From Haloarcula argentinensis DSM 12282 (GTDB lineage: Archaea > Halobacteriota > Halobacteria > Halobacteriales > Haloarculaceae), in NCBI GenBank assembly GCA_000336895.1, contig AOLX01000027.1:1-64000 (forward strand): a stretch of DNA of 64,000 nt. The letters run 5' to 3'. Shown piece by piece: positions 7,986 through 16,907 of this stretch. Positions within the stretch are counted from its first letter, which is position 1; each line of letters starts with the position of its first letter. Below the pieces are notes generated by a model. That model saw nothing but the letters and a program-made list of their open reading frames with translations. It searched no databases and was not told the origin of the DNA. A program made the position numbers and the translations under genes.

Positions 7986-8620
7986 GTGCTAACAACGGAT
8001 GGGAGCCACGGACACGCCTCGGCAAGCAGGTTGTCGAGGGCGAAATCGACTCCATGCAGGAGGCGCTGAACTCCGGACTCCCGCTGAAAGAATCGGAAGT
8101 CGTCGACCAGCTCGTTCCCGACCTGGAAGACGAAGTGCTGGACATCAACATGGTCCAGCGGATGACAGACTCCGGCCGCCGCGTGAAGTTCCGCTGCGTG
8201 GTCGCCGTTGGCAACCGCGACGGCCTCATCGGCTACGCCGAAGGGCGTGACGATCAGGTCGGCGGTGCCATCCAGAAAGCCATCGACATCGCGAAGCTGA
8301 ACATCATCGACGTCTCCCGCGGCTGCGGGTCCTGGGAGTGTGGCTGTGGCCGTCCGCACACGGTCGCGCTGCGCACCGAGGGCAAGGCCGGGAGCGTCGA
8401 GGTCGAGCTGCAGCCGGCCCCGCGTGGGCTGGGCCTCGCAGGCGGAGAGACCGTCCGCAAGGTGCTCGAACTCGCCGGTATCGAAGACATCTGGACACGC
8501 AGTAGCGGGAACACGCGCACCACGGTCAACTTCGCAAAGGCGACGTTCAACGCCCTGCAGAACACGGCCGAGGCGCGCGTCCCCGAACGAACCTTCGAGA
8601 AACGAGAGGTGATCGAGTGA
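7982..8620 (+). CDS. rps5: 30S ribosomal protein S5
   Basis: A 212-residue archaeal S5 (S2e family). Residues 45-115 form the double-stranded-RNA-binding-like S5 domain (RVKFRCVVAVGNRDGLIGYAEGR). The C-terminal domain follows with APRGLGLAGGETVRKVLELAGI. S5 lines the mRNA channel and affects decoding accuracy. A Cys-rich stretch GCGSWECGCG lies near residue 115, as in other archaeal S5 proteins. ATGA overlap with rpl18; its TGA overlaps the rpl30 ATG. Confidence 0.95.
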   Translation: MSANNGWEPRTRLGKQVVEGEIDSMQEALNSGLPLKESEVVDQLVPDLEDEVLDINMVQRMTDSGRRVKFRCVVAVGNRDGLIGYAEGRDDQVGGAIQKAIDIAKLNIIDVSRGCGSWECGCGRPHTVALRTEGKAGSVEVELQPAPRGLGLAGGETVRKVLELAGIEDIWTRSSGNTRTTVNFAKATFNALQNTAEARVPERTFEKREVIE

Positions 8621-9084
8621 TGCACGCACTCGTCCAGCTCCGTGGCGAAGTCAACATGCACACCGACATCCAGGACACGCTGGAGATGCTCAACATCCAC
8701 CACGTGAACCACTGCACGCTCGTCCCCGAGACGGACGCCTACCGCGGCATGGTGACGAAGGTCAACGACTTCGTCGCCTTCGGTGAGCCGAGCCAGGAGA
8801 CGCTGGAGACAGTTCTGGCCACGCGCGCCGAGCCGCTTGAGGGTGACGCCGACGTGGACGACGAGTGGATCGCCGAGAACACGGACTACGACGACATCTC
8901 CGGGCTCGCGTTCGCGCTCCTCTCTGAGGAGACGACGCTGCGCGAGCAGGGCCTGTCCCCGACGCTCCGTCTGCACCCGCCACGCGGCGGCCACGACGGC
9001 GTCAAACACCCCGTCAAGGAGGGCGGCCAGCTCGGCAAACACGACACCGAGGGAATCGACGAACTCCTGGAGGCGATGCGATAA
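8620..9084 (+). CDS. rpl30: 50S ribosomal protein L30
   Basis: A 154-residue archaeal L30 (L7e family), more than twice the bacterial length. It begins MHALVQLRGEVNMHTDIQDTL. The core NIHHVNHCTLVPETDAYRGMVTKVNDFVAFGEPS matches the L30 fold, and LHPPRGGHDGVKHPVKEGG lies in the C-terminal extension. An in-frame GTG precedes the ATG directly; the ATG at 8620 gives the known length and a TGATG junction with rps5. The stop overlaps rpl15 by one base. Confidence 0.95.
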   Translation: MHALVQLRGEVNMHTDIQDTLEMLNIHHVNHCTLVPETDAYRGMVTKVNDFVAFGEPSQETLETVLATRAEPLEGDADVDDEWIAENTDYDDISGLAFALLSEETTLREQGLSPTLRLHPPRGGHDGVKHPVKEGGQLGKHDTEGIDELLEAMR

Positions 9085-9581
9085 TGACGAGTAAAAAGAA
9101 ACGACAGCGCGGCTCGCGCACGCACGGCGGCGGCTCGCACAAGAACCGACGTGGTGCCGGCCACCGCGGTGGTCGCGGTGCCGCAGGCCGTGACAAGCAC
9201 GAGTTCCACAACCACGAACCGCTCGGCAAGAGCGGCTTCAAGCGCCCGCAGAAGGTGCAGGAAGAGGCCGCAACCATCGACGTTCGCGAGATCGACGAGA
9301 ACGTCACGCTGCTGGCTGCCGATGACGTCGCCGAAGTCGAAGACGGTGGCTTCCGCGTCGATGTCCGTGATGTGGTCGAAGAGGCCGACGACGCCGACTA
9401 CGTGAAGGTACTCGGTGCCGGCCAGGTTCGCCACGAACTCACGCTCATCGCCGACGACTTCTCCGAGGGCGCTCGCGAGAAGGTCGAAGCCGCAGGCGGG
9501 AGCGTCGAACTGACCGACCTCGGCGAGGAGCGCCAGGCCGAGGCCGAAGAAACCGACGACGCGGACGCGGACGAGGAATAA
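9084..9581 (+). CDS. rpl15: 50S ribosomal protein L15
   Basis: A 165-residue L15. The very basic Gly/Arg/His-rich N-terminus (KKRQRGSRTHGGGSHKNRRG) threads into 23S rRNA. The L15 globular domain follows (FHNHEPLGKSGFKRPQKVQEE, later VKVLGAGQV). The tail is acidic (about residues 140-165). L15 is a late assembly protein. It is the last ribosomal gene of the operon here and is followed by secY after six bases. Confidence 0.95.
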   Translation: MTSKKKRQRGSRTHGGGSHKNRRGAGHRGGRGAAGRDKHEFHNHEPLGKSGFKRPQKVQEEAATIDVREIDENVTLLAADDVAEVEDGGFRVDVRDVVEEADDADYVKVLGAGQVRHELTLIADDFSEGAREKVEAAGGSVELTDLGEERQAEAEETDDADADEE

Positions 9582-9587
9582 CGAACG

Positions 9588-11051
9588 ATGAGCTGGAAGG
9601 ACACCGCCGAACCACTGCTTGTCCGGATGCCCGCAGTCCAGCGGCCGGAAGGACACGTCCCGTTCAAGCGCAAGCTCACGTGGACAGGGGGCGTACTCCT
9701 GCTGTATTTCTTCCTGACGAACGTGAAGCTGTTCGGGCTGGACCTCGACGCCAGCCAACAGGTGTTCGGGCGCTTCTCGTCGATTCTGGCCTCCGGCCAG
9801 GGGAGCATCTTGCAACTGGGTATCGGTCCGATCGTCACGGCGTCCATCGTGTTGCAGCTCCTCGGTGGGGCGGACTTGCTCGGGCTGAACACCCAAGACG
9901 ACCCACGTGACCAGATCCTCTATCAGGGGCTCCAGAAGCTGCTGGTGCTCGTAATGATCTGTCTCACCGGGCTCCCGATGGTGTTTGCCGGCGGCTTCCT
10001 CCCGGCTGACACGGCGGTCGCAAGTTCCCTGGGTATCGGCACGACCGGTGTCCAGTGGCTCATCTTCGGCCAGATGTTCGTCGGCGGTGTCCTCATCCTG
10101 TTCATGGACGAGGTCATCTCCAAGTGGGGCGTTGGCTCCGGTATCGGCCTGTTCATTGTCGCCGGCGTGAGCCAACGGCTCATCGGCGGCGTCCTGACGA
10201 CGCCGTTTATCGGCAACAGAGAAGGGATCATCTACACCTGGTACCTGTTCATCACCGGCCAGCGCGGCACCGGGCCAGTGCTGGCTGCTGATGGCCTCCA
10301 AACCGTGCTGCTCCAAGGCGAACTGCTGGGGCTGTTCACGACGGTCCTCATCTTCGCAGTGGTCGTCTACGCCGAATCCGTTCGTGTCGAGATCCCGCTG
10401 TCGAACGCCCGCGTGAAAGGTGCCCGTGGCCGGTTCCCGGTCAAGCTCATCTACGCGAGCGTCCTGCCGATGATCCTCGTTCGGGCGTTGCAGGCGAACA
10501 TCCAGTTCCTGGGCCGGATTCTCGACGCTCAGCTGGGCTCGATGCCGGCGTTCCTCGGGACGTATTCGAACGGTCAGCCCACCGGCGGCCTGTTCTACTT
10601 CCTCGCCCCAGTTCAGAGCCGTGGCGACTGGATGTGGTGGCTCGAAGGCACCACCCAACCAGTCTGGCAGATCCTGACCCGCGTCGGAATCGACCTGTTC
10701 GTCATGCTGATCGGTGGCGCAGTCTTCGCCGTGTTCTGGGTCGAAACCACCGACATGGGTCCGGAGGCAACGGCCAAGCAGATCCACAACTCCGGGATGC
10801 AAATCCCCGGCTTCCGACAGAACGTCGGCGTCATCGAGAAGGTCCTTGAGCGGTATATCCCGCAAGTGACCGTCATCGGCGGCGCACTCGTTGGGCTGCT
10901 CGCAGTGATGGCCAACATGCTGGGTACCATTGGTGGCGTCTCCGGTACCGGGCTGCTGCTGACGGTCTCTATTACGTACAAGCTGTACGAGGAGATCGCC
11001 GAAGAGCAGCTCATGGAGATGCACCCGATGATGCGCCAGATGTTTGGATAG
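9588..11051 (+). CDS. secY: Preprotein translocase subunit SecY
   Basis: A 487-residue SecY (Sec61-alpha type), the channel of the general secretion pathway. About ten membrane segments can be picked out, with the conserved start MPAVQRPEGHVPFKRKLTWT and the early segment LGIGPIVTASIVLQLLGGADL (plug and second helix). The cytoplasmic loop TPFIGNREG and the C-terminal segment MQIPGFRQNVGVIEKVLERYIP are also typical. It ends the S10/spc transcript in this window. In many archaea adk follows secY; here an unrelated glycan island begins instead. Confidence 0.97.
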   Translation: MSWKDTAEPLLVRMPAVQRPEGHVPFKRKLTWTGGVLLLYFFLTNVKLFGLDLDASQQVFGRFSSILASGQGSILQLGIGPIVTASIVLQLLGGADLLGLNTQDDPRDQILYQGLQKLLVLVMICLTGLPMVFAGGFLPADTAVASSLGIGTTGVQWLIFGQMFVGGVLILFMDEVISKWGVGSGIGLFIVAGVSQRLIGGVLTTPFIGNREGIIYTWYLFITGQRGTGPVLAADGLQTVLLQGELLGLFTTVLIFAVVVYAESVRVEIPLSNARVKGARGRFPVKLIYASVLPMILVRALQANIQFLGRILDAQLGSMPAFLGTYSNGQPTGGLFYFLAPVQSRGDWMWWLEGTTQPVWQILTRVGIDLFVMLIGGAVFAVFWVETTDMGPEATAKQIHNSGMQIPGFRQNVGVIEKVLERYIPQVTVIGGALVGLLAVMANMLGTIGGVSGTGLLLTVSITYKLYEEIAEEQLMEMHPMMRQMFG

Positions 11052-11558
11052 GCCAGCAGATAACCTGTCCTATTCGCTTTATTCTGAGCAAGTGGTCACC
11101 CGATTCGTATAAGATCGACTAGTGACGACGCTTCAGGCGCTCTTTCTCAAGGTAGATGGAGTGGACGTATTTGATCTTCCCCGTCGTACCTCAACTTCAC
11201 TTCAGCCCATCACACCCATCCTCAAGCTGCTAGCGTCAACTGCTATTTTCAGCAATCGTCACCTCTCTGCTAGTATTCCGGAGCACAACGGCTATTATTC
11301 GTGTTCCACGAACTCGAGGAGTACTCTCCTATTCGCCACTGTCTCTACAGATCCGACTGACTGAGGACGCGCAGAATATACACCAGCAATGCCCGATGCT
11401 GCAAGAAGCGCTTGTCCTGTTATTACCATTCAACGGGGTGTGCATCTTGACAGAGATTGTTATGCTAAACCACTACCGTCTAAAATAATACGTGCTATCC
11501 ACTCTCAGGACACCTATACAGTATGCACACCTCTTGAAAATATCTTGTAAGCAGTCGC
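11052..11558 (+). other. Gene-free spacer after secY
   Basis: About 500 bases with no convincing gene. An 80-codon GTG-started frame at 11122-11364 shows no family resemblance and its composition looks non-coding. On the minus strand the bases just left of 11170 read as a short C-terminus-like stretch (KYVHSIYLEKERLKRRH then stop), too short to assign and possibly the tip of a lost gene. Base composition drops towards AT compared with the ribosomal operon, marking the left edge of the glycan island. Confidence 0.5.
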
Positions 11559-12617
11559 TCACTGTGTAAATCCGTCGGCGAGGTGGCGATCGATAACTGA
11601 CACCATTGTTTCAACGGTACGAGTCCACGTATGCGAACCGGCCCAACGCTGTGCTCCCTCTGAGAACTGCTGGCTGCTCTGAAGAACCTCACGAAGACCT
11701 GACGCGACAGCGTCTGGGTTGGGACGAGTGCACTTGCCTGAGACACCATCCGCAATTGCGTCTTCAGCACCAGTGCCGAACGTTCCAACAACTGGGACTC
11801 CGTGGCGATTTGCTTCAAGATAGACGAGTCCAAAGCCTTCGAAATGATGGTTGATGTATTGGGGTGTCAAAACGAACGCTTCGGCGGTCGCATACCACCG
11901 CTCAAGCACATCATCCGAAACCTTTCCCTCAAAATGAACACGATCACTCAGCCCGTTCTCACGGACGATGTTTCGAACGCCGTCTGCGTACTCGGTGTCT
12001 GATCCACTCCCGACCAGATGATAGTCAACGTCTGGTTCTTCGTCGGCAATACGTACAAACGCTTCAGCAGAGAGATGCTGACCTTTCCGGGGCTTGAACG
12101 CTCCAACAGTCAGTAAGACACGGTGGTCAATCGAAAACGGCGTCGGGGGATCATCTACTGGAGTCACGCCGTTAGGGACTGTGACGAGGTTCTGAAGCGC
12201 CGTAGCTGACCGAATGCAGTCAGCGGTAAACGTCGAAACGCAGAACGCCGCGGCTGCCTGAGACAACGCCAAGCGTGCCGGGAGCCTATGCTTCGAGTGG
12301 AGCGGCTCAACTGCGTATGTGCCATGACATGAAACAAAGTACGGCACATCACTGCAACGGGTAGCGAGATACGCGATCAACGAGTATGGGTAGGCAACCA
12401 GTGAGAAGACGGCGTCTACGTCATCAATCGCACGGCGGATACGTCGAGCCGCCCGGAGAACAGAAACAGGCGATGACCGCAACGGTAGTGGATCAGGGAG
12501 ATCGGTTCGGACGTCAACTTCGTAGTGATCACGAAGCCCTGCGACGACCGCTTTGGAGTACCGCCCCCAGCCGGTGTCAGGGGATATGGTCGGCGTCATA
12601 ACAAGAAGGCGATCCAT
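11559..12617 (-). CDS. GT4-family glycosyltransferase
   Basis: A 352-residue GT-B enzyme of the GT4 family, which moves a sugar from a nucleotide donor to a lipid- or glycan-bound acceptor in the cytoplasm. The N-terminal acceptor domain begins LLVMTPTISPDTGWGRYSKA. The C-terminal donor domain shows TVGAFKPRKGQHLSAEAF near residue 170 and the retaining EX7E motif at Glu260 to Glu268 (EGFGLVYLE). It is transcribed away from the sugar-nucleotide gene at 12816, with about 200 bases between the two starts. Donor and acceptor cannot be told from sequence. Confidence 0.85.
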   Translation of the reverse strand: MDRLLVMTPTISPDTGWGRYSKAVVAGLRDHYEVDVRTDLPDPLPLRSSPVSVLRAARRIRRAIDDVDAVFSLVAYPYSLIAYLATRCSDVPYFVSCHGTYAVEPLHSKHRLPARLALSQAAAAFCVSTFTADCIRSATALQNLVTVPNGVTPVDDPPTPFSIDHRVLLTVGAFKPRKGQHLSAEAFVRIADEEPDVDYHLVGSGSDTEYADGVRNIVRENGLSDRVHFEGKVSDDVLERWYATAEAFVLTPQYINHHFEGFGLVYLEANRHGVPVVGTFGTGAEDAIADGVSGKCTRPNPDAVASGLREVLQSSQQFSEGAQRWAGSHTWTRTVETMVSVIDRHLADGFTQ

Positions 12618-12815
12618 GCTGTATGGAACCAGTTAGTGATATACCCAAATACCTGTTGCCGTTCCATGCCGCGGATATCGCATTGGATAGTATCTTATGT
12701 CGGGGAGTGCGATTTACTGACGGCAGCACGAGAATCGTTGGTGTCGCTTGCCGGATCGGCCGAGCGAAGACACAACGAAAAGATTCACCATTTGCCGCCG
12801 TCCTTGGTTCAACTA

Positions 12816-13751
12816 ATGACGCTGACAACGCTGGTAGCTGGCGGTGGCGGCTTTCTCGGAAGTCACCTCTGTACGGCACTAGTCGAAGACGGACGCGAGG
12901 TCATCTGCATCGATAACTTTGGCAGTGGACGCCGCGAGAACATCGCACACCTCGAGGACCATCCGCGGTTCATGCTTATTGAGGCCGATATCCGCGAGCC
13001 GCTAGGCCTACCCGCCGCTGACCGCGTATACCACCTTGCGTCGCGTGCTTCACCGACTGACTTCACTGAGTTTCCAGTACAGATCGCGCTGACGAACACT
13101 GAAGGGACACGCAATCTACTCGACTACGCGGTCAAGCACGACGCTCGGATGGTGTATGCAAGTACAAGTGAAGTATACGGCAACCCGGAGGTCCATCCTC
13201 AGCCTGAGAGCTACTCCGGAAATGTCAATATAAGAGGTCCACGCGGCTGTTATGACGAGTCGAAGCGTTTCGGTGAGACGCTGACCGTCGCCTACGAGGA
13301 GCGGTATGACATTGATGTTCGGACCGCACGAATCTTCAATACATACGGCCCTCGGATGCGAGCCGATGACGGTCGAGTCGTCCCCACATTCGTCAGGCAG
13401 GCTCTCGATGGGGAGGACCTCACCATTTATGGCGATGGCACACAGACCCGGAGTTTCTGTTACGTAACAGACATGGTGAGCGGTCTCAGGGCTTTGATGG
13501 ACCAGCCAGATATTGACGGCGAAGTAGTCAACATAGGAAGAGAAAACGAGATCACGATTCGGACCTTGGCCGACCGTATACTGGAACTCTGTGATACGGA
13601 CAGTGACCTTACATTCGACTCACTGCCCGAGGATGACCCTGAGCGGCGACGCCCTGATATCTCGAAGGCAAAGGAACTGCTTGACTGGGAACCGAATGTG
13701 TCGCTTAACGAAGGGCTTCGCCAGACCATCTCCTCATTTGAGTCGAAATAA
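12816..13751 (+). CDS. UDP-glucuronate decarboxylase (UDP-xylose synthase)
   Basis: A 311-residue short-chain dehydrogenase/reductase of the extended NAD-dependent type. The N-terminal GGGGFLGSH is the nucleotide-binding glycine motif. The segment YASTSEVYGNPEVHPQPESY followed by GCYDESKRFGETL (YxxxK-equivalent region) and RIFNTYGPRM is characteristic of UDP-xylose synthases, which turn UDP-glucuronate into UDP-xylose. The frame is open up to 12525, but I chose the ATG at 12816 because the Rossmann motif starts six residues later. Alternatives are a UDP-glucuronate or UDP-glucose 4-epimerase; the HPQ...GNV pattern favours the decarboxylase. Confidence 0.78.
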   Translation: MTLTTLVAGGGGFLGSHLCTALVEDGREVICIDNFGSGRRENIAHLEDHPRFMLIEADIREPLGLPAADRVYHLASRASPTDFTEFPVQIALTNTEGTRNLLDYAVKHDARMVYASTSEVYGNPEVHPQPESYSGNVNIRGPRGCYDESKRFGETLTVAYEERYDIDVRTARIFNTYGPRMRADDGRVVPTFVRQALDGEDLTIYGDGTQTRSFCYVTDMVSGLRALMDQPDIDGEVVNIGRENEITIRTLADRILELCDTDSDLTFDSLPEDDPERRRPDISKAKELLDWEPNVSLNEGLRQTISSFESK

Positions 13752-13816
13752 CTTCTGAATCCCGTGTAGTCTCGGTAGAGCGTAATTCCTTAGTCGTCTT
13801 CCCGAATCTGTCCAGT

Positions 13817-15073
13817 ATGCATATTGCCGTTCTCTCCGACCGATATCCAGAATATGGGGCCGCTGGAGCTGGAACGATGGCCGCGAGACTCGCAGAGCAA
13901 TACCATGATCGCGGACACACCGTCAGCATCTTAACAACCAGTTCTGAGACGGAGCGGCCAGACGCTTTCACTGCGACATCCCCCGACGTGGAGAGCCGAA
14001 ACGGCATCACCGTCTACTGCTTTCCTCGCACTCCTTACCAGCAACTTCGTGCATACCATGCTCTCTACAACCCTTGGACGAGTCCCTCAATACACCAGTG
14101 GTTCTCTCAGCATACAGTTGATGCCGTCCACGCACACAACGTCCATGAGTTCCTGTCATATGATGCACTCCGAGCCGCCAGCACCTATGCAGACGATGTC
14201 ACCCTCACCTATCACGATGGTATGAGCTTCGCATACGGGAAGATTACGCATTTCGTCGATAATGACCCCGATAACGATGGCTGTCTCCCTAATTATGCAT
14301 ACCGCCCCTCAGTGCTCCACCAGGTGCGCCGAGCGAAATTCCAGTACAATCCGATTAGAAATCGAGTAAATAAGTGGTATTTGTCCAACTATGTGGATCA
14401 CTGTATCGCGGTTAGTCACGAACTCGGGCGCGCGCTCCGCGTAAACGGTCGGCCAGTTGACGATGTCATTCATAACGGTGTTGATCAACAAGCATATCTG
14501 AAGGCCGATGGAAGCCAGTTTCGAGATAATTACGGTATAGGTGACCAGCCGTTCATCCTTTTTGGCGGCCGTGCCTCAGATCTTAAGGGTGGTACTCAAT
14601 TAGCCAACGCTATCGCTTATTCGGAAACCCAACCCACATTAATCCTCACTGGAAATAATAAAAAATATGCTAAAGAATTGAGAAATAAAAACACTCAAAT
14701 TACGATCAGAGAGACCGGATGGGTGGAAGAAGATCTAATGCCAAGTGCAATGGCCGCTGCGACAGCCGTGGCAACGCCAAGTATTTTTCTTGAGCCGTTT
14801 AATCTCCAGAATTTAGAGGCGATGGCTGCCGGAACACCTCCAATCACCACTTGCTTCGGCGGTCCGCCAGAGGTTGTGGAAGACGACCACACCGGGTATA
14901 TTGTCAATCCATTCGCAACACGTAAGTTTGCTAACCGGATTGACACCCTTGTCCAACATACTGAACGACGCCAAGAGTTGGGTCATCATGCTCAACAGCA
15001 TGTCAGTAAGTCGTTTACTATCAAGAAAACCACTAGCAAGTATCTATCATTTTTTGGTTACAGACCCGATTAG
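13817..15073 (+). CDS. GT4-family glycosyltransferase
   Basis: A 418-residue GT-B glycosyltransferase. It opens with HIAVLSDRYPEYGAAGAGTMA, the glycine-rich acceptor-domain loop. The donor domain has ILFGGRASDLKGGTQLANA and an EX7E motif (EPFNLQNLE) followed by AMAAGTPPITT. Codon use shifts in the 3' half: around 14640-14700 the DNA is strongly AT-rich, with runs of A, unlike the ribosomal operon. This suggests separate ancestry from its neighbours. It lies 65 bases downstream of the UDP-xylose synthase on the same strand and may share its transcript. Confidence 0.84.
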   Translation: MHIAVLSDRYPEYGAAGAGTMAARLAEQYHDRGHTVSILTTSSETERPDAFTATSPDVESRNGITVYCFPRTPYQQLRAYHALYNPWTSPSIHQWFSQHTVDAVHAHNVHEFLSYDALRAASTYADDVTLTYHDGMSFAYGKITHFVDNDPDNDGCLPNYAYRPSVLHQVRRAKFQYNPIRNRVNKWYLSNYVDHCIAVSHELGRALRVNGRPVDDVIHNGVDQQAYLKADGSQFRDNYGIGDQPFILFGGRASDLKGGTQLANAIAYSETQPTLILTGNNKKYAKELRNKNTQITIRETGWVEEDLMPSAMAAATAVATPSIFLEPFNLQNLEAMAAGTPPITTCFGGPPEVVEDDHTGYIVNPFATRKFANRIDTLVQHTERRQELGHHAQQHVSKSFTIKKTTSKYLSFFGYRPD

Positions 15074-15080
15074 TGCTACC

Positions 15081-15254
15081 CTACGTGGATGTCAGTAACT
15101 CCACTGGGCTGCCAACGAAAGGGTTAGCACTGGAATATCGTCGGTGACCGTGCTTTCGCTGGCGACTACCGCACCCTCTCCAACAGAGACACTCGCTTAA
15201 TTCACAATACGTGTAGCACCACTTGGCGAGGCTACAATGGGAATGGCAGCATAC
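15081..15254 (-). pseudogene. Remnant of a hexapeptide-repeat acetyltransferase
   Basis: Reading the minus strand from about 15254 down to 15081 gives one stop, then SVSVGEGAVVASESTVTDDIP. After a one-base shift it reads VGSPVELLTST and a stop. This matches the last coils and the GxPA loop of left-handed beta-helix O-acetyltransferases such as WecD/MaeB-type sugar modifiers. It is broken by at least one stop and one frameshift and has no intact N-terminus, so it is a decayed 3' end. The match was made by eye. Confidence 0.35.
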
Positions 15255-15348
15255 TTAACGATTAAAGAATGCGAAGGATCAAAATATAGGCTTTGGAAAC
15301 GGACACGGTTCCGGAACGTATTTTCGCTGGCGACCAGTGCTAACGGTA

Positions 15349-16902
15349 ATGGCAGTAAGTGAATTGCTGATCCTCGGAGTGGATGCCGCGGACTTCAGCA
15401 TTCTTAGTTCGGACTCGGTCTCACTTCCGACGCTCGAACGGCTCATACAGGAGGGTGTTTCGGCGCCTCTCAAGAGTACCACACCGCCGATAACCGGAGC
15501 GGCGTGGCCTGCGATGGCCTGTGGGCGCGACCCTAACAGCATCGGGATGTTCGACTTCCGGAACTTCTCCCGGGAAGATTGTCGGGAGTACCGTCCCTCA
15601 CCGTCGGCGGTTGACCCTTTCTGGAGTTACCTCAGTGAGGACGGGCACACCACGGGTATCAGTGGCTATCCGGTCGCACCGCTCGATAAGCCTGTTGATG
15701 GGTTTGTTCTCTCGTGGCCCTGGTATCTACCCGAAGACGAGCAACAATTGGCCCCTGAAGAGTTCTTTGACGGCACTGATATCAATGTCGACGACTACAT
15801 CCGGGAGAACACGGAGTTCGAGGTCGAAACAGTGCTCGCGGATCTCTGGGATAAGGCTGAGTTCGATGAGCGTGTTTTAGATCGCTTCGACTTCGATGTA
15901 TATTTCACACACCTCGACGCTGATACTATCATCCACATCGCAAATGAAGATACGCTCGACGACGTGTACCAAGTCTATGAGGCGATAGACGAGATCGTCG
16001 AATCCTTGCTGGACCACTGTGCGGACGACTGTGCCGTCATGATGGTTTCGGATCACGGCATTTCGAAGGTACATGGGAAGTTCTATATGACTCAGTTTCT
16101 CATTGACCAAGGCCTGCTTCAGAGGGAGACCACGACGGCCGAGCGGGTCACACAGACGGACATCAGCCAGCGTGCTATCGAGAAGTCCAAAGCCGTATTG
16201 AAAGCTCTTGGACTTGCACGCCCAATCCAGGAACTGTTCTTAAGTGGTGACGAAATCCGTCAGCAGGCGGGACTCGAACACGCATTTGATTTCGAGGACA
16301 TCGACTGTGAGAATACTGTTGTCGTTCACAGCGGGGATTGGGGACAGTTGTACGGTATAGACGGAGCCGATGAAGTCAAAACAGTCGTAGACACACTCTC
16401 TCAGATGGCGACCGAACAGGGTTTCCAGGTAGCCGTTGATTGGCCAGAAACGGCGTACGAAGGCGAAAAGTTGCATCCTGATGCGCCAGACGCTGTCGTA
16501 ACGATACACGCACAAGATGGGATTCTGCGCCCAAAGTCAGTTGTCTCACCGGGAAAAGAGAATCCAGAGGATTACTTCGAGACGTTCGACACGGCTAATC
16601 TGAACCACGGCGAAGACGGAGTTTTTGTCCTTTCAGGACCAAACGTGAAGCACAACGCAAAAATCGAACCCCTCCATTTACTTGACGTTGCCCCGACGAT
16701 TTTGAACCAACTCGTGGGCGTTGTACCGCCCAACGTACACGGGACCGCCCGGACTGATCTCTATGAGCCCGGTAGCCGGCCAGCGTCCGCTCCCGAAACC
16801 GGGTTCAGAGATTTCCAGCAGACGCTAATTGAGGATCGGTCGGAACACGGAGAGATGGACGAGGTGAAGGAGAAACTGGCTGAACTCGGCTACTTTGAAT
16901 AA
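15349..16902 (+). CDS. Alkaline-phosphatase-superfamily phosphodiesterase
   Basis: A 517-residue type I phosphodiesterase/nucleotide pyrophosphatase-like protein. The metal-site start is LLILGVDAADFSIL. The nucleophile region is TPPITGAAWPAMACGRDPNSIGMFDF, and a second metal motif is MMVSDHGISKVHGKFYM near residue 230. Late residues NLNHGEDGVFVLSGPNV complete the site. Such enzymes cut or transfer phosphate or sulfate esters. I preferred the ATG at 15349 over a GTG four codons upstream. It ends in KEKLAELGYFE, an ending shared in form with the protein at 26600. It is five bases from the flippase gene, so an operon is likely. Confidence 0.8.
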   Translation: MAVSELLILGVDAADFSILSSDSVSLPTLERLIQEGVSAPLKSTTPPITGAAWPAMACGRDPNSIGMFDFRNFSREDCREYRPSPSAVDPFWSYLSEDGHTTGISGYPVAPLDKPVDGFVLSWPWYLPEDEQQLAPEEFFDGTDINVDDYIRENTEFEVETVLADLWDKAEFDERVLDRFDFDVYFTHLDADTIIHIANEDTLDDVYQVYEAIDEIVESLLDHCADDCAVMMVSDHGISKVHGKFYMTQFLIDQGLLQRETTTAERVTQTDISQRAIEKSKAVLKALGLARPIQELFLSGDEIRQQAGLEHAFDFEDIDCENTVVVHSGDWGQLYGIDGADEVKTVVDTLSQMATEQGFQVAVDWPETAYEGEKLHPDAPDAVVTIHAQDGILRPKSVVSPGKENPEDYFETFDTANLNHGEDGVFVLSGPNVKHNAKIEPLHLLDVAPTILNQLVGVVPPNVHGTARTDLYEPGSRPASAPETGFRDFQQTLIEDRSEHGEMDEVKEKLAELGYFE

Positions 16903-16907
16903 CATAG

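Noticed and set aside
8886..11024. A 712-codon open frame on the minus strand across rpl15 and secY
   Set aside because: It is a shadow of the + strand genes: GC-rich antisense frames stay open in haloarchaea, its sequence is low in protein character, and both genes beneath are certain.
11122..11364. An 80-codon + strand frame after secY, considered as an insertion-sequence fragment
   Set aside because: No DDE motif, no terminal inverted repeats and no target duplication were found, and the translation matches nothing I know.
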